A stretch of DNA of 64,000 nucleotides, taken from contig CM041293.1 of NCBI GenBank assembly GCA_023052935.1, positions 183,418,249 through 183,482,248 on the forward strand. The letters are read 5' to 3'. Positions 7,044-16,079 of the stretch are shown in pieces (position 1 is the first letter of the stretch; the number at the start of each line of letters is the position of its first letter). Position numbers and translations under genes: made by a program. Source of the stretch: Piezodorus guildinii (taxonomy: Eukaryota > Arthropoda > Insecta > Hemiptera > Pentatomidae). The notes under the pieces are model-generated. The model was not told where the DNA came from. It did no database searches and saw only the letters and a program-made list of their open reading frames with translations.

Positions 7044-10000
7044 CTACACATCCGGTATGGAATAATGACCATGAGCCAAGGTACGAATTCCGTCGACTTG
7101 ATGTCGCTTATCGTCGTGAGGCGAAAGGGATGTTTTAGTCTGTTCGACGGAAAAGAGTTCGTGGTGCTTTGAAATTATTGAGCGAAAAGTAGTTTTGAAC
7201 TCTTTTCCTTCGAACAGAGATGTGATGTAGTCGTTGAATGTCAGTTTCTTCTCTACAGCGATCTTTTTTATCCCTTTCGCCTTTTTCTTTTCTTTATCGG
7301 CGTGAATTCGTATCGAGTACATCTTAGCACGCAGTCCGACAAACTCAGAGACGGGCACTCCGTTGGCTTCGTCTTTAAATTTACCCAACACCTTTTTGTT
7401 GTGTGTACTGTATGCGGGGTGGTCGTGGGGGTAGTCTGATGTGTCCATTTCGTCTATAAAATTTTGTATGTCTTTGTAAAAGTCATCAGTCCTTATAATA
7501 TATAACAAACTGTCCGTGTCCGTATACATGAGTGTTAGTCTGTTCGGTCCGTAATGTGGTAATATCGTGTTGTAATGGAAATCGTACATTCGGACTTTGG
7601 ATAGATCAAGGATGGCCATCCCTACGTAAATAGGTTTGTTCATCTTAATCTGTTCAAAGTCCGAATGTACTGCAACCAATGACTCTGTGTATACTGTCCT
7701 GTCCTTAAATGTAGGTTTTGATATGAGTTTGTTCAGTCGTCTTTGACTAACTACAAGCTCAATCTTATGCCGTTTTCGAACATCTTCCATGAATTTGCCG
7801 AAAACGGCATTGTTCATGAGCTTGTAGAAGTCTTTGTCGAAATCATTAGTCGCCTGTTGTCGATGTCTGGTGTTGAGGTCAATGTAACTACGAAGCCAAG
7901 ATGATTGCCGGAATCTAAGTACTCGATGTACTCGAACTAACCTTAGTCCTAAGCCCATGGCCTGCTGTAGATTAACGAAATGCAAAACGTATTTCTCTCT
8001 GTTGCTCAGAGTAGCTAAAAGTTTTTTAAAATTTGATCCTGGGGGTACCTTATTTTCTGGCAACAGAGGGAAATCGTTGTGCAAATCGTGCAAGCTTTCC
8101 GGATACTCTAAGTCGGCTTCAACTATGTAACCGAAAGGCCCGTCTTCCGGTAAGTTGAGCCAATCTAGAGTTTCCGGATTCTGAACCCATTCGAAACCGC
8201 CAGACGGAAGGGTCTTCGACATCGCCCACCCGTACAAGTTATTAGCGTCCAGATAGGCGATGTACGAAGTTTCCTCCTGGGGATCGCGACTTGGGTTCAG
8301 ATATTTATTATTCGCCTTTCCATACCGGTGACTGCATTGGCACAAGCCACCCCTTATTCCCCGTTCGATCATTAGGACCATATCATAATCAGACAAAAGA
8401 TCTAATTGTACTCCCGTATACTTCAGCATGGCATCCCAAGCAAGTCCGGGTGCCGTGTAATACCAGGCCGGGTCCAGTGAATAAGCCCTCAAGCAGACAT
8501 CTCTGAAATTTTCAAAGACGTCGCAAAGAAGCGTCACGTCTACCTTGAGGTATAATTCACTGTACTCGGCCAGGGTTCTGATATTAAACACGTCCCATAC
8601 CGCTTGAGCATGCTGATAGTCCTCGTCTGAGATAGGCATTTCATTCAATTGACTATAAAATGCCTCCTTCGGGGGCAGAACCGTCTCCTGAAGTTTCTCA
8701 AACGAGTCCATGTAATCATAGGGGTACACTCCTTTTCTGATCACGAGGTCCAAATGATCGGCGGGGAAGAATTTGCTCGTCTCCTTAAAATTAGGTTTGG
8801 GCAAATTCTTGGACAACCTATCGAGACTGGAAGCCATGAAACGAAAGGAGTCCACAAACCTAACGGTTAATGCGCCCACTGTCATTCCAAAGGAGATGTA
8901 TTTTTCCTCAGAGTTGGGGATGACATCTATTCTTATCTTATTTTTTTCTTCTTCACTTAATCCATGCCCCAACTCTCGGACGATGAAGTGAGCATCATAA
9001 CCGCTAAGATTGTGGAATAGGACGGGTAGGAAACGTGGGGTTTTATAAAGGATGTTACATTTGGAATGTGCTGGACCACGATACATCCCTGTGATGTGAT
9101 CGTGATCCATCACTTTCCCATTGTCGGGAGTAAATGGGCGGGAACAGAGGTAACAGGATTGGGATAGATGGTGGGCTTCCATCTGCAATGGTGTCAGGGG
9201 TAGCATGTGCCGCTTCATGGAGTACACCTGAGACACCTTCCCTGCTACTTCCTTGATATAATTCATAAATTTTTCCGCTGAATCCTCACCTGTGTAGATG
9301 AAGGGTTCAGTGGGAAAATTTGTAGGCAATAAGTGGCGTGGGATATCATCTGATACCTTGACGTACGTGCAAAAACTCATAGGAAGGTGTCTCTGGTAGG
9401 GTCTCGTTTGTCTTAAATCTCCCGGCTGAATCTTTTCCAACATAGATTCAAAATCAGCGTAGACAACGAAAGGAATCCTCACCTGCCGTTGTATATTAAT
9501 AAAAGATACCTTTTGAGAATTCCCTTCGTCGTCGCAAGCCGGGAGTACGATGCGAGTAGCCTTATTATCCCCACAGTACTCCATGTGCTCCCTCACCCGC
9601 TCAGCGATGTTTCTCCCTCCTACATTAAAATGGGTGAAACATCGCTTACAGACGTGTCTTCCGCTGTGGTACCTAGAAATCTGTGACGCCACTAATTTAT
9701 TGAAGTCTTTGATATAGGCGAAGTGACTTCGCCCATCCTCCGTTGTCAGCAAAAGTAAATCACGATGGTCAGCCTTCTCCTCCTTTACCACTTTCAGCGG
9801 GTACACGTCTCCTGTCTCTCCAATGGCAAAAACATTCACACTGATGTTATTGTGTCGTTCGAATGTTTTCACCTCTTGGAGAGGAGTGGGGAAGGAAATG
9901 CAGTCGAAGTTATAGCTGTGCTCCAAGTTCCTATATTTACTAACTCGAAAAGAATTACGACTATCGATAAGGTGGGCTAGTATCGAGTATTTAAAACACC

Positions 10001-10697
10001 GCTCGTCATTGTTTTGCACATTAATTACAGCTTTTCTGGCGGCTATTTTAGGTGGAAGAGGTATATAGCTGGAGGCGCCTAGAGGTCTGAATCTGTTTAC
10101 CCTTAAGAGAAGACCGTCAAGACTTTTTAGGAACCAGCCGCTCCCTTTCATTGCCATCTCTTCCATCTCGGTAGCCAACTTCGCATACATGCCACTGAGA
10201 ATATCCAAGATGGAAGAGATGTCATACATTGCTTTGTTTTTGGTTTTGAAGGCACGATCACAGGACTCTCCTCTGACGTTTTCGTACGTGGCCTCCAAAA
10301 CCAAATTGAATTTTAAGGGAGAGTCTGATTCCGCCCAAAATTCTGAAATCAACCGATGCAGTGTGACTGTCTGTTTGCACAGAAATTCTACTACATCAAT
10401 TGATTCCGAACATGGGAGAAAAAAAGTCTTGAGGTCCCCTCCAAAGGAAGTTTCAATTTGGTATAAAGACCCCATAGCCGCCTCCAACCGCCTCCGCTTG
10501 GTCATGACGAGCGGCGTTTCTCTCAGGCAGCGGCGTACATGCTTCATCCACTGTTTTTTAGACTGAAATTTTTCTCCGCAGGAAACACATGTACGCCGTG
10601 CCTGTGAGGTTAAGCATGACTTTTCATGACGGAATTTGTCAAACTCCCTACTAAAATCTCTATTGCAATACTGGCAATTATTATTGGTTGTTGACAT
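7044..10697 (-). CDS. Family B DNA polymerase (protein-primed type) with zinc fingers and an EndoVII-like insert
   Basis: The 1217-residue protein begins at the ATG at 10697; the 14 further upstream in-frame codons start with a non-ATG codon. Two C2H2/C2HC-like fingers lie near residues 8-28 and 37-57, and a third Cys/His cluster near 345-375. Exonuclease motifs are Exo I (YADFESM, about 414), Exo II (HNLSGYDAHF, about 562) and Exo III (YLKVDVTLLCD, about 717). An insert at about 515-550 has CYLC and DHDHITGMYRG, the signature of a recombination endonuclease VII-type zinc-binding fold. Polymerase motifs are A (DANNLYGWAM, about 817), B (KLMNNAVFGK, about 962) and C (YTDTDS, about 1059). It should replicate the element, probably by protein priming as in other Maverick/Polinton polymerases. 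All catalytic aspartates are present and the frame is intact. Confidence 0.95.
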   Translation of the reverse strand: MSTTNNNCQYCNRDFSREFDKFRHEKSCLTSQARRTCVSCGEKFQSKKQWMKHVRRCLRETPLVMTKRRRLEAAMGSLYQIETSFGGDLKTFFLPCSESIDVVEFLCKQTVTLHRLISEFWAESDSPLKFNLVLEATYENVRGESCDRAFKTKNKAMYDISSILDILSGMYAKLATEMEEMAMKGSGWFLKSLDGLLLRVNRFRPLGASSYIPLPPKIAARKAVINVQNNDERCFKYSILAHLIDSRNSFRVSKYRNLEHSYNFDCISFPTPLQEVKTFERHNNISVNVFAIGETGDVYPLKVVKEEKADHRDLLLLTTEDGRSHFAYIKDFNKLVASQISRYHSGRHVCKRCFTHFNVGGRNIAERVREHMEYCGDNKATRIVLPACDDEGNSQKVSFINIQRQVRIPFVVYADFESMLEKIQPGDLRQTRPYQRHLPMSFCTYVKVSDDIPRHLLPTNFPTEPFIYTGEDSAEKFMNYIKEVAGKVSQVYSMKRHMLPLTPLQMEAHHLSQSCYLCSRPFTPDNGKVMDHDHITGMYRGPAHSKCNILYKTPRFLPVLFHNLSGYDAHFIVRELGHGLSEEEKNKIRIDVIPNSEEKYISFGMTVGALTVRFVDSFRFMASSLDRLSKNLPKPNFKETSKFFPADHLDLVIRKGVYPYDYMDSFEKLQETVLPPKEAFYSQLNEMPISDEDYQHAQAVWDVFNIRTLAEYSELYLKVDVTLLCDVFENFRDVCLRAYSLDPAWYYTAPGLAWDAMLKYTGVQLDLLSDYDMVLMIERGIRGGLCQCSHRYGKANNKYLNPSRDPQEETSYIAYLDANNLYGWAMSKTLPSGGFEWVQNPETLDWLNLPEDGPFGYIVEADLEYPESLHDLHNDFPLLPENKVPPGSNFKKLLATLSNREKYVLHFVNLQQAMGLGLRLVRVHRVLRFRQSSWLRSYIDLNTRHRQQATNDFDKDFYKLMNNAVFGKFMEDVRKRHKIELVVSQRRLNKLISKPTFKDRTVYTESLVAVHSDFEQIKMNKPIYVGMAILDLSKVRMYDFHYNTILPHYGPNRLTLMYTDTDSLLYIIRTDDFYKDIQNFIDEMDTSDYPHDHPAYSTHNKKVLGKFKDEANGVPVSEFVGLRAKMYSIRIHADKEKKKAKGIKKIAVEKKLTFNDYITSLFEGKEFKTTFRSIISKHHELFSVEQTKTSLSPHDDKRHQVDGIRTLAHGHYSIPDV

Positions 10698-10711
10698 TTT
10701 TAATTTTAAAC

Positions 10712-11001
10712 TTAAAAAAAAAAAACACAAATAAACCAAAAACTGTCAGATAGTGAAAATATAAAATAAAAATAATTCACTAACTTAAAATAAAACAAAT
10801 TCAAACTATGAATTAAAAAAAAAAAAACCAAAAAGAGTCCTAAAAAAAAAAATTAATATTAAAACTAAAGAAAAAATGAAATATGAAGCTAGGTATGAAA
10901 TAAAAAAATCGTTAAAGAAATAGTTGAAAGAAAAGTTAGGATAATTTTTTTTTAAACACTAATGCACACTATAAGGCCAAAATAGAAAAAATGGTACTCA
11001 C
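10712..11001 (-). other. Candidate 5' UTR intron of the polymerase transcript
   Basis: Between the only good TATA box (11066-11073) and the polymerase ATG lie about 370 bases. On the minus strand there is a donor-like CTT/GTGAGT at 11001-10996 and a T-tract ending in AAG at about 10712, like an acceptor. Splicing these would give a short 5' UTR. Everything between is A/T-rich without an ORF. This is inferred from splice-site resemblance only. Confidence 0.35.
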
Positions 11002-11065
11002 AAGTTATCGAGATGTCACCTTGACGCTGGATAAGAGAATGAGGAAGAGTTCTGAAAAACGCACC

Positions 11066-11073
11066 TATTTATA
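11066..11073 (-). promoter_or_regulatory. TATA box, probable polymerase promoter
   Basis: The minus strand reads GGCTATAAATAGG in a locally GC-richer context. It is the best TATA box upstream of the polymerase and faces it. Confidence 0.55.
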
Positions 11074-11139
11074 GCCGCCTTAGGAATTATCCGAGCAAAG
11101 TTCAAAAAGTATATGATTAAGACGTGTGAGTAGGAGTGG

Positions 11140-11275
11140 GGGAAGCCGGATATGGCCGAGAGCAGCCGAAGAAGCCCGAGAGCAGCCGAAAAAGCCCAAA
11201 CACTCCCGAGTGTATCTAAAAAATAGCGGCCAGCCGAATATTTCCGAGCTTAGCCGACCTCTTCCGAAAACATCG
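11140..11275 (-). promoter_or_regulatory. Cluster of AGCCGA-type motifs upstream of the polymerase TATA box
   Basis: About eight CCGA-containing words occur within 135 bases, including two near-perfect 20-base direct repeats built on GAGAGCAGCCGA and isolated AGCCGAA, TTCCGAG, TAGCCGAC and TTCCGAAA. They start about 70 bases upstream of the TATA box, where upstream activator sites would be expected. The factor is unknown. Confidence 0.45.
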
Positions 11276-11571
11276 CAAATAGCAATTCCAAAGTAGAATT
11301 GTTAATGATAAGTAAATAATACATATAAAAGGTAAAAAAATGGTTTAAGAAGTTGAGAAAACAATTAAAAAGGTTGAAAAATATATATAAAAAATTAAAT
11401 TCGCCTACCGAAATAGGTACAAGTTTTATATTATTATATATTTATACTTTAAGCCATTATTAGAACAAAGTTTATATTGATTTCTTAAATTTATCTTGTT
11501 TACGATTAAATCTTTAGAATACTAAGAGATTATATTTACAAGTTCCGCATTATATTTATATATATAATAAT
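11276..11571. other. A+T-rich spacer, no gene seen
   Basis: No ORF, repeat or regulatory motif stands out between the CCGA cluster and the first tandem array. Confidence 0.5.
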
Positions 11572-11972
11572 GCTTCAAAGTCTCAGAGCTCAAGGAACCT
11601 TTTATCGCTATTTAAATAGTAGGATTAAGAATCAAAGTTCAAAGCTGTATAGGATTAAAAATCATTACACATAGGAATATAATAGACCGTAGTCCAAGAG
11701 CTTAAGGAACCTTTTATCGCTATTTAAATATTAGGATTAAGGATCAAAGTTCAAAGCTGTACAGTATTAAGAAGCCGTATAACGATGTTTTTATTAAAGG
11801 CATTAAGAAGGTTCAAAGTCCATATTTACGTTTAAGCTTAAGGAACTTTTTATCGCTACTTAAAATGTAGGATTAAAGATCAAAGTTCAAAGCTGTACAG
11901 GATTAAGAAGCCCTATAACGATGTTTATATTAAAGGCATTAGGAAGGTTCAAAGTCCATGTTTCCGTTTCAC
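11572..11972. repeat. Three tandem copies of a roughly 110-135-bp unit
   Basis: The core AAGGAACCTTTTATCGCTA recurs at about 11592 and 11704 and, with a change, at 11840. Each is followed by a GGATTAA...ATCAAAGTTCAAAGCTGTA block; the last two copies also share ATAACGATGTTTNTATTAAA. Copies differ at several sites. No ORF spans the array. It is probably part of the non-coding upstream region of the virus-like element. Confidence 0.7.
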
Positions 11973-12093
11973 ATAACTGCATGCTTCAACATGATTCAAA
12001 CCTGCTTGTACTTTCGCTAACCTGTTTTTACATGATTCGACATGTCGGTGCATGCTCGAACCGGTCAGGTATACTAATCCTATATTAAAAAAC

Positions 12094-12590
12094 AAAATGG
12101 CGGCTGGATAGACTTAAGGCTTTTAAATTGTGACGCCATAAAACAAAATGGCGGACGGGTAGACTCATGCATTATAAATACTAAATTAGCCCAAAACGTA
12201 GGGAAAAGGAAGTGGACGCATGGTAGACTCATGCTTTGTAAATTGTGACGTCATAAAAGAAAATGGCGGATGGGTAGACTCATACTTTATAAATACTAAA
12301 TTAGCCCAAAACGTAGGGAAAAGGAAATGGACGCATGGTAGACTCATGCTTTGTAAATTGTGACGTCATAAAAGAAAATGGCGGACGGGTAGACTCATGC
12401 TTTATAAATACTAAATTAGCCCAAAACTTAGGGAAAAGAAAATGGACGCTGGGTAGACTCATGCTTTATAAATTGTGACGTCATGAAAGAAAATGGCGGA
12501 CGGGTAGACTCATGCTTTATAAATACTAAATTAGCCCAAAACGTAGGGAAAAGAAAATGGACGCCGGGTAGACTCATGCTTTATAAAGAC
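12094..12590. repeat. 115-bp tandem array carrying YY1-like and CRE-like motifs
   Basis: AAAATGGCGG starts at 12094, 12145, 12260, 12375 and 12490, the last four at an exact 115-base period. Perfect TGACGTCA palindromes lie at 12246, 12361 and 12476 with the same period, plus a decayed TGACGCCA at 12131. Each unit also has GGGTAGACTCATGC and CCCAAAACGTAGGGAAAA. The first word matches the YY1 core and the second the CREB/ATF site as generally known. Confidence 0.75.
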
Positions 12591-12608
12591 TTAATACTCT
12601 CAAACAGG

Positions 12609-12812
12609 GGTCACGTGATCAAAAAGGGGCGTGGCCTAGTGGTTTAGGCTAGGTTGATTAAGGGTCACGTGACTAAAAAGGGGCGTGGCTTAGTGGTTTA
12701 GGTTAGGTCGATGGCGCGAACCAGCGTGGTTAAGGTTAGGTCGTGGTGGAAATTCAAATTCAAATCTCCCGCCATAGGTCACGTGACCAAATGCTGGCAT
12801 CTGATTGGCTGC
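12609..12812. promoter_or_regulatory. Cluster of E-box, KLF/Sp1-like and NF-Y-like motifs
   Basis: TCACGTGA lies at 12611-12618, GTCACGTGAC at 12664-12673 and the full palindrome GGTCACGTGACC at 12777-12788. GGGGCGTGG occurs at 12626-12634 and 12680-12688, each just after an E-box. CTGATTGGCT, an inverted CCAAT box, is at 12801-12810. Such combinations are typical of animal promoters. No adjoining gene was recognised on the right, so it may serve the element on its left. Confidence 0.5.
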
Positions 12813-12873
12813 GCAAAAAAGTGTGCCAGCTCGCCTGTTTTCCCTCTACTTTTCAACCATTTATTTTTTGCTA

Positions 12874-12906
12874 ACGTTTCGACCCCTATTATGGGTCATC
12901 ATCAGG
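12874..12906 (-). ncRNA. Hammerhead-like core motif
   Basis: On the minus strand: CCTGATGA, one extra T, stem GACCC/GGGTC with a seven-base loop, then GAAACGT. This is the CUGANGA-stem II-GAAA order of the hammerhead ribozyme, with one unpaired base before stem II. Stems I and III and a cleavage site were not identified, so self-cleavage is unproven. Similar motifs occur at 37863 and 60447. Confidence 0.4.
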
Positions 12907-13858
12907 ACGTTTTCCACTGATTCTTCACTCCTATTCGTCGTAGCGTGATGTTATATAGGCTAAAGCCTTCCTTGATAAATGGACTATCCAACTCAAAAAG
13001 AAGTTTTTCAATTCGAGCCAGTAGTTTTTGAGATTAGCGCGTTAAAACAAACAAACTCTTCAGCTTTCTAATATTAGTATAGATTACGATTTTATATTGT
13101 TAACGATATGTTTCCTAATGAACTTGAATAAAGTTTTTCTTTAAATTAACTTTAGCCTTTTTAATAGTTATTAAATGTATATTAACAGCCGGTGTAAGAG
13201 GAAGTGTTGCCTGTACTTGATTTCGTAATAAGAACGAGAGTTAAATTATTTGAATATTATTCATAAAAATGTACTAAAATAGAGGGCAAAAAATGAGAGG
13301 GGGAAGAAGAAGGGTAAATATTTAGGGTTATAGTTATGTTTTGGTAGTTGAACATTAAAAACAAATAATAATAAAATAAAAATCGTGGAAAAACAAATTG
13401 ACGAATTTCTAGATAGTGTAACTGCAATCACCTGGACGTATGAAATATACTTAAGGACCTATTCGCATACCTATTAAATGTGCATAAGAAAATTGGTTAA
13501 TCCCTTTCTAAGATATTTATGTTGTTGTTAGTTTTATTAATTACTAGCTGTGTCACGCAGCTTTGCTCGCGAATATTGCATTTCGTATTAATTGATGTGC
13601 GTTTATAGTGAGATTGGCTATAATAAATATCAACTATCAGCTACTCTTTGTTATCATTTAAAGCCCGATCTTGACTTCTTCCTGTCAAATTTACAATAGC
13701 AAACCAGTAGAAGTGGTTATACCCATAATCACTTGATATGTAAAATAATCATTTTTAAAAAATAAATAAGAATTGAATATATTTGCATAGGAACCTACAC
13801 TCGAAACAGATATGAAAAGCAATATGCTTAAAAGGGTCGGTCACCTGTATGTAGTGAC
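12907..13858. other. Degraded interspersed repeats, no gene
   Basis: About 12960-13085 (ending in TAGTATAGATTA) and 13550-13600 (TAGCTGTGTCACGCAGCTTTG) look like old retroelement ends of a type common in insect genomes. The rest is unassigned A+T-rich sequence. No coding frame is supported. Confidence 0.4.
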
Positions 13859-13859
13859 C

Positions 13860-14000
13860 AGCCTGGTGTCCTTAAGATTTTTTAATGAGAGTAAAAAACA
13901 ACCTTAGTTATGCCCTCCTTCGAAGTGGACGTAAAATGGTGGTCCCAAGTCTTTGCGATTCCATGAACTCGTTAAAGATCTCTACCCTAACTAAACTTGG
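13860..14000 (+). mobile_element. SINE fragment (body only)
   Basis: The stretch from TTTTTTAATGAGAGTAAAAA through CCTTCGAAGTGGACGTAAAATGGTGGTCCCAAG to CGTTAAAGATC aligns with the body of the SINE copies at 50454-50735 and 57268-57500. The tRNA-like head is degraded. Orientation is the same as in those copies. Confidence 0.6.
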
Positions 14001-14061
14001 AGAGGAAAAAATTAGTCATCATACGATTAACCATAATAGTATAAAAGTGACGTTAAACGAA

Positions 14062-14755
14062 CAGATAACAACAGTAATATGCTTAAATATATTTGTTATA
14101 AAATCTTTGTACCTTTGCTGATACATATCAGATTAAGACAATTTTACGTTTAGGTTGTTCAACCACTTTTTGGGCGAAGATTTTCAAATCCTGCCTTATT
14201 GCACATCTAGGCGGTAAGACGAACCTCCAGGAAAAATTTTAGCCTCACAACAATAGTAATTTTTTTAGATACCAGAAAATTGAGTAGTGCTTTCTTTTAT
14301 AAATATAGACATACAGCTAATAAAAGTTCTAAATATGCTTAAAATAATAGTTCTGATTATTATACTCGAATAAATCAAAAGAAATAGTAATTTTTTTAAA
14401 TTTATAAATGTATATGCTTCAAGGTAATAACGATTAAAGTTATCTTGAGTTTCGATAGAATTTTATTAATTGTTATCTACAACAATCAGTTAGTTTTATT
14501 GTTTGTTTTTTATCACCATCCATTAATTTTTACTATTCAGTGTATTAGATATTTTCTCTTAAATCTTTATTTGATAAATATTAGGCCATTTTACTAAAGA
14601 ATTCTTGGATATATATTTTTTAAAACAATTTAATTAATTTCAAGTCATCGCAACGTTTCAGCCTCTAGGGCCATTCTCAAGCTTCATGCATATCCATGTT
14701 ACATATCATTTTATTTCACCGCTTTTCAGCAGCGTCGTCATAATTTTTAACATTT
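14062..14755. other. A+T-rich sequence, no gene seen
   Basis: Nothing recognisable apart from scattered A/T tracts. Confidence 0.4.
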
Positions 14756-14759
14756 AATT

Positions 14760-15070
14760 TCATATTGATATGCTTACAAGATATTATGTTTTTTTTTTGT
14801 TTTTTTCTGTCTACAAAATTAAAGATATTTTACCGGAAGAAGGAAGATATCGGCATTTCAACCTTTTCAAATAATTTGAATCAGAAAATTGGAATGAAAC
14901 CTTTTTTATATTTAAGCTCCTTAAATTTTACATTGATATAGCCAGTTTAATCAAAATCGTTTTAACTGTTTTTGAGATAATCGTAAAGAGGTGCAAAACA
15001 CTCTTCATGTTCACCAAGTTTTATTTAAAAAAGTTACTGTATAATACCGGGCGTATACTTGTCTTAATTT
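14760..15070 (+). mobile_element. Old HLE fragment (left part)
   Basis: Contains the internal HLE landmarks in order: ACAAAATTAAAG, TATCGGCATTT, AATCAGAA..GGAATGAAACC, CATTGATATAGCCAG, CAAAATCGTTTTAACTG and CGGGCGTATACTTGTCTTAA. It continues beyond an inserted LINE E copy at 15516. Confidence 0.6.
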
Positions 15071-15074
15071 TTTT

Positions 15075-15512
15075 TTAGTTTAAACATATTTCTTGATATC
15101 TACAACTGTATTTTAAAAAAATACATCAAGTAAATGTGATGGTTACATAAAAATTGGTCATGAAATACATGTAGAGCCACTACCCAGTGGCAGCACTCTA
15201 AAAATATTCTAAACTAGAAGGTCTCGTGGCCATCTTCTTTTTAGACGCCTCGGATGATGATGAGGGATCGATGAGGAAGCAAGGATTGAAACTAATGGAT
15301 TATAGTGGGAATGGAATTTGTCATGGAAGGAATAGTACCTGGTTCGGGCTAAGTCAGCGACATATGGAATATTAAGGTCTTTATGGATGAGTTTATTTGT
15401 GACGAAATAAGGAGCATTGAGGATTTTACGAAGGATTTTGGATTGTAAGGATTGGACACGAGATGAGTTCGATGGTTTAGTAGAGCCTGTCTTAAATAAG
15501 AAATTGAAGTTT
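15075..15512 (-). pseudogene. LINE E (Jockey-like) 3'-end fragment
   Basis: Minus-strand translation gives SLQSKILRKILNAPYF, TNKLIHKDLNIPYVADLART and PRRLKRRWPRDLLV, the C-terminus of a Jockey-type reverse transcriptase. The copy at 23337-24415 is a close relative. It is 5'-truncated and sits inside an old HLE: HLE sequence resumes on its right side at 15516. Only about 100 C-terminal residues and the 3' UTR remain. Confidence 0.8.
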
Positions 15513-15515
15513 CGT

Positions 15516-15640
15516 AAGAATTTTCGTTTTCGTAATAGACTTACTACACACAGACCTTTTCGTGGGACTTGCTTATTTGGACTCAAGGGCCATAAAATGC
15601 GTAATTACGTTCGTGATGTCCTAAATTAGACTGATTGTAA
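15516..15640 (+). mobile_element. Old HLE fragment (right part)
   Basis: Matches the HLE segment before the 3' hairpin (ACACACAGACCTTTTCGTGGGACTT.., ATTTGGACTCA, then a decayed AAAACGTGTATTTCCGTT). It continues the fragment at 14760-15070 after the LINE E insertion. Confidence 0.55.
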
Positions 15641-16079
15641 TATTACTCAACAAAGAATTGTTTCTTAAATCGAAAAAAAAAAAATACGTTTGAAAATGTC
15701 CAATTGAAAATTTTCAGGAATGCTGTACTTTCCCGTTTTCGTAATAATTTACTCCGGAAGATACATCCACTACACAAGTCAATGCCCCAGTCGATACGAA
15801 ATTAACACAGCAAGAATCCAATACCTCCCGCCTGAAAATTAACGTCTAAAGTATCGAAAAACGGCGTAAAAGAAAGTAGTAGTTCTTTTAAAAATTGTTA
15901 CATAAACTCATCTGCAAAATACTAAATCAGACATTAATATCCCCAAAAAAATCACACAATAAGAATTTCACAAAAACATTTTACCATTTTGCATACATAC
16001 CAACTATTTCTAAAGCACTTGATATTAACGAAAATAATATCAATTCGGCTATTACATTAAAACATAGCAACTATAATAG

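Noticed and set aside
6961..7140. A second plus-strand zinc-finger polymerase start
   Set aside because: Only 25 bases match; the following codons lose the finger and overlap the real polymerase end.
8291..10566. Several plus-strand frames of 65-125 codons opposite the polymerase
   Set aside because: They are antisense shadows of the polymerase frame, lack known motifs, and the minus-strand gene has every expected catalytic block.
1..12906. Terminal inverted repeats of the virus-like element
   Set aside because: I compared the left edge with several right-side candidates and saw no convincing match; the left end may be outside the window.
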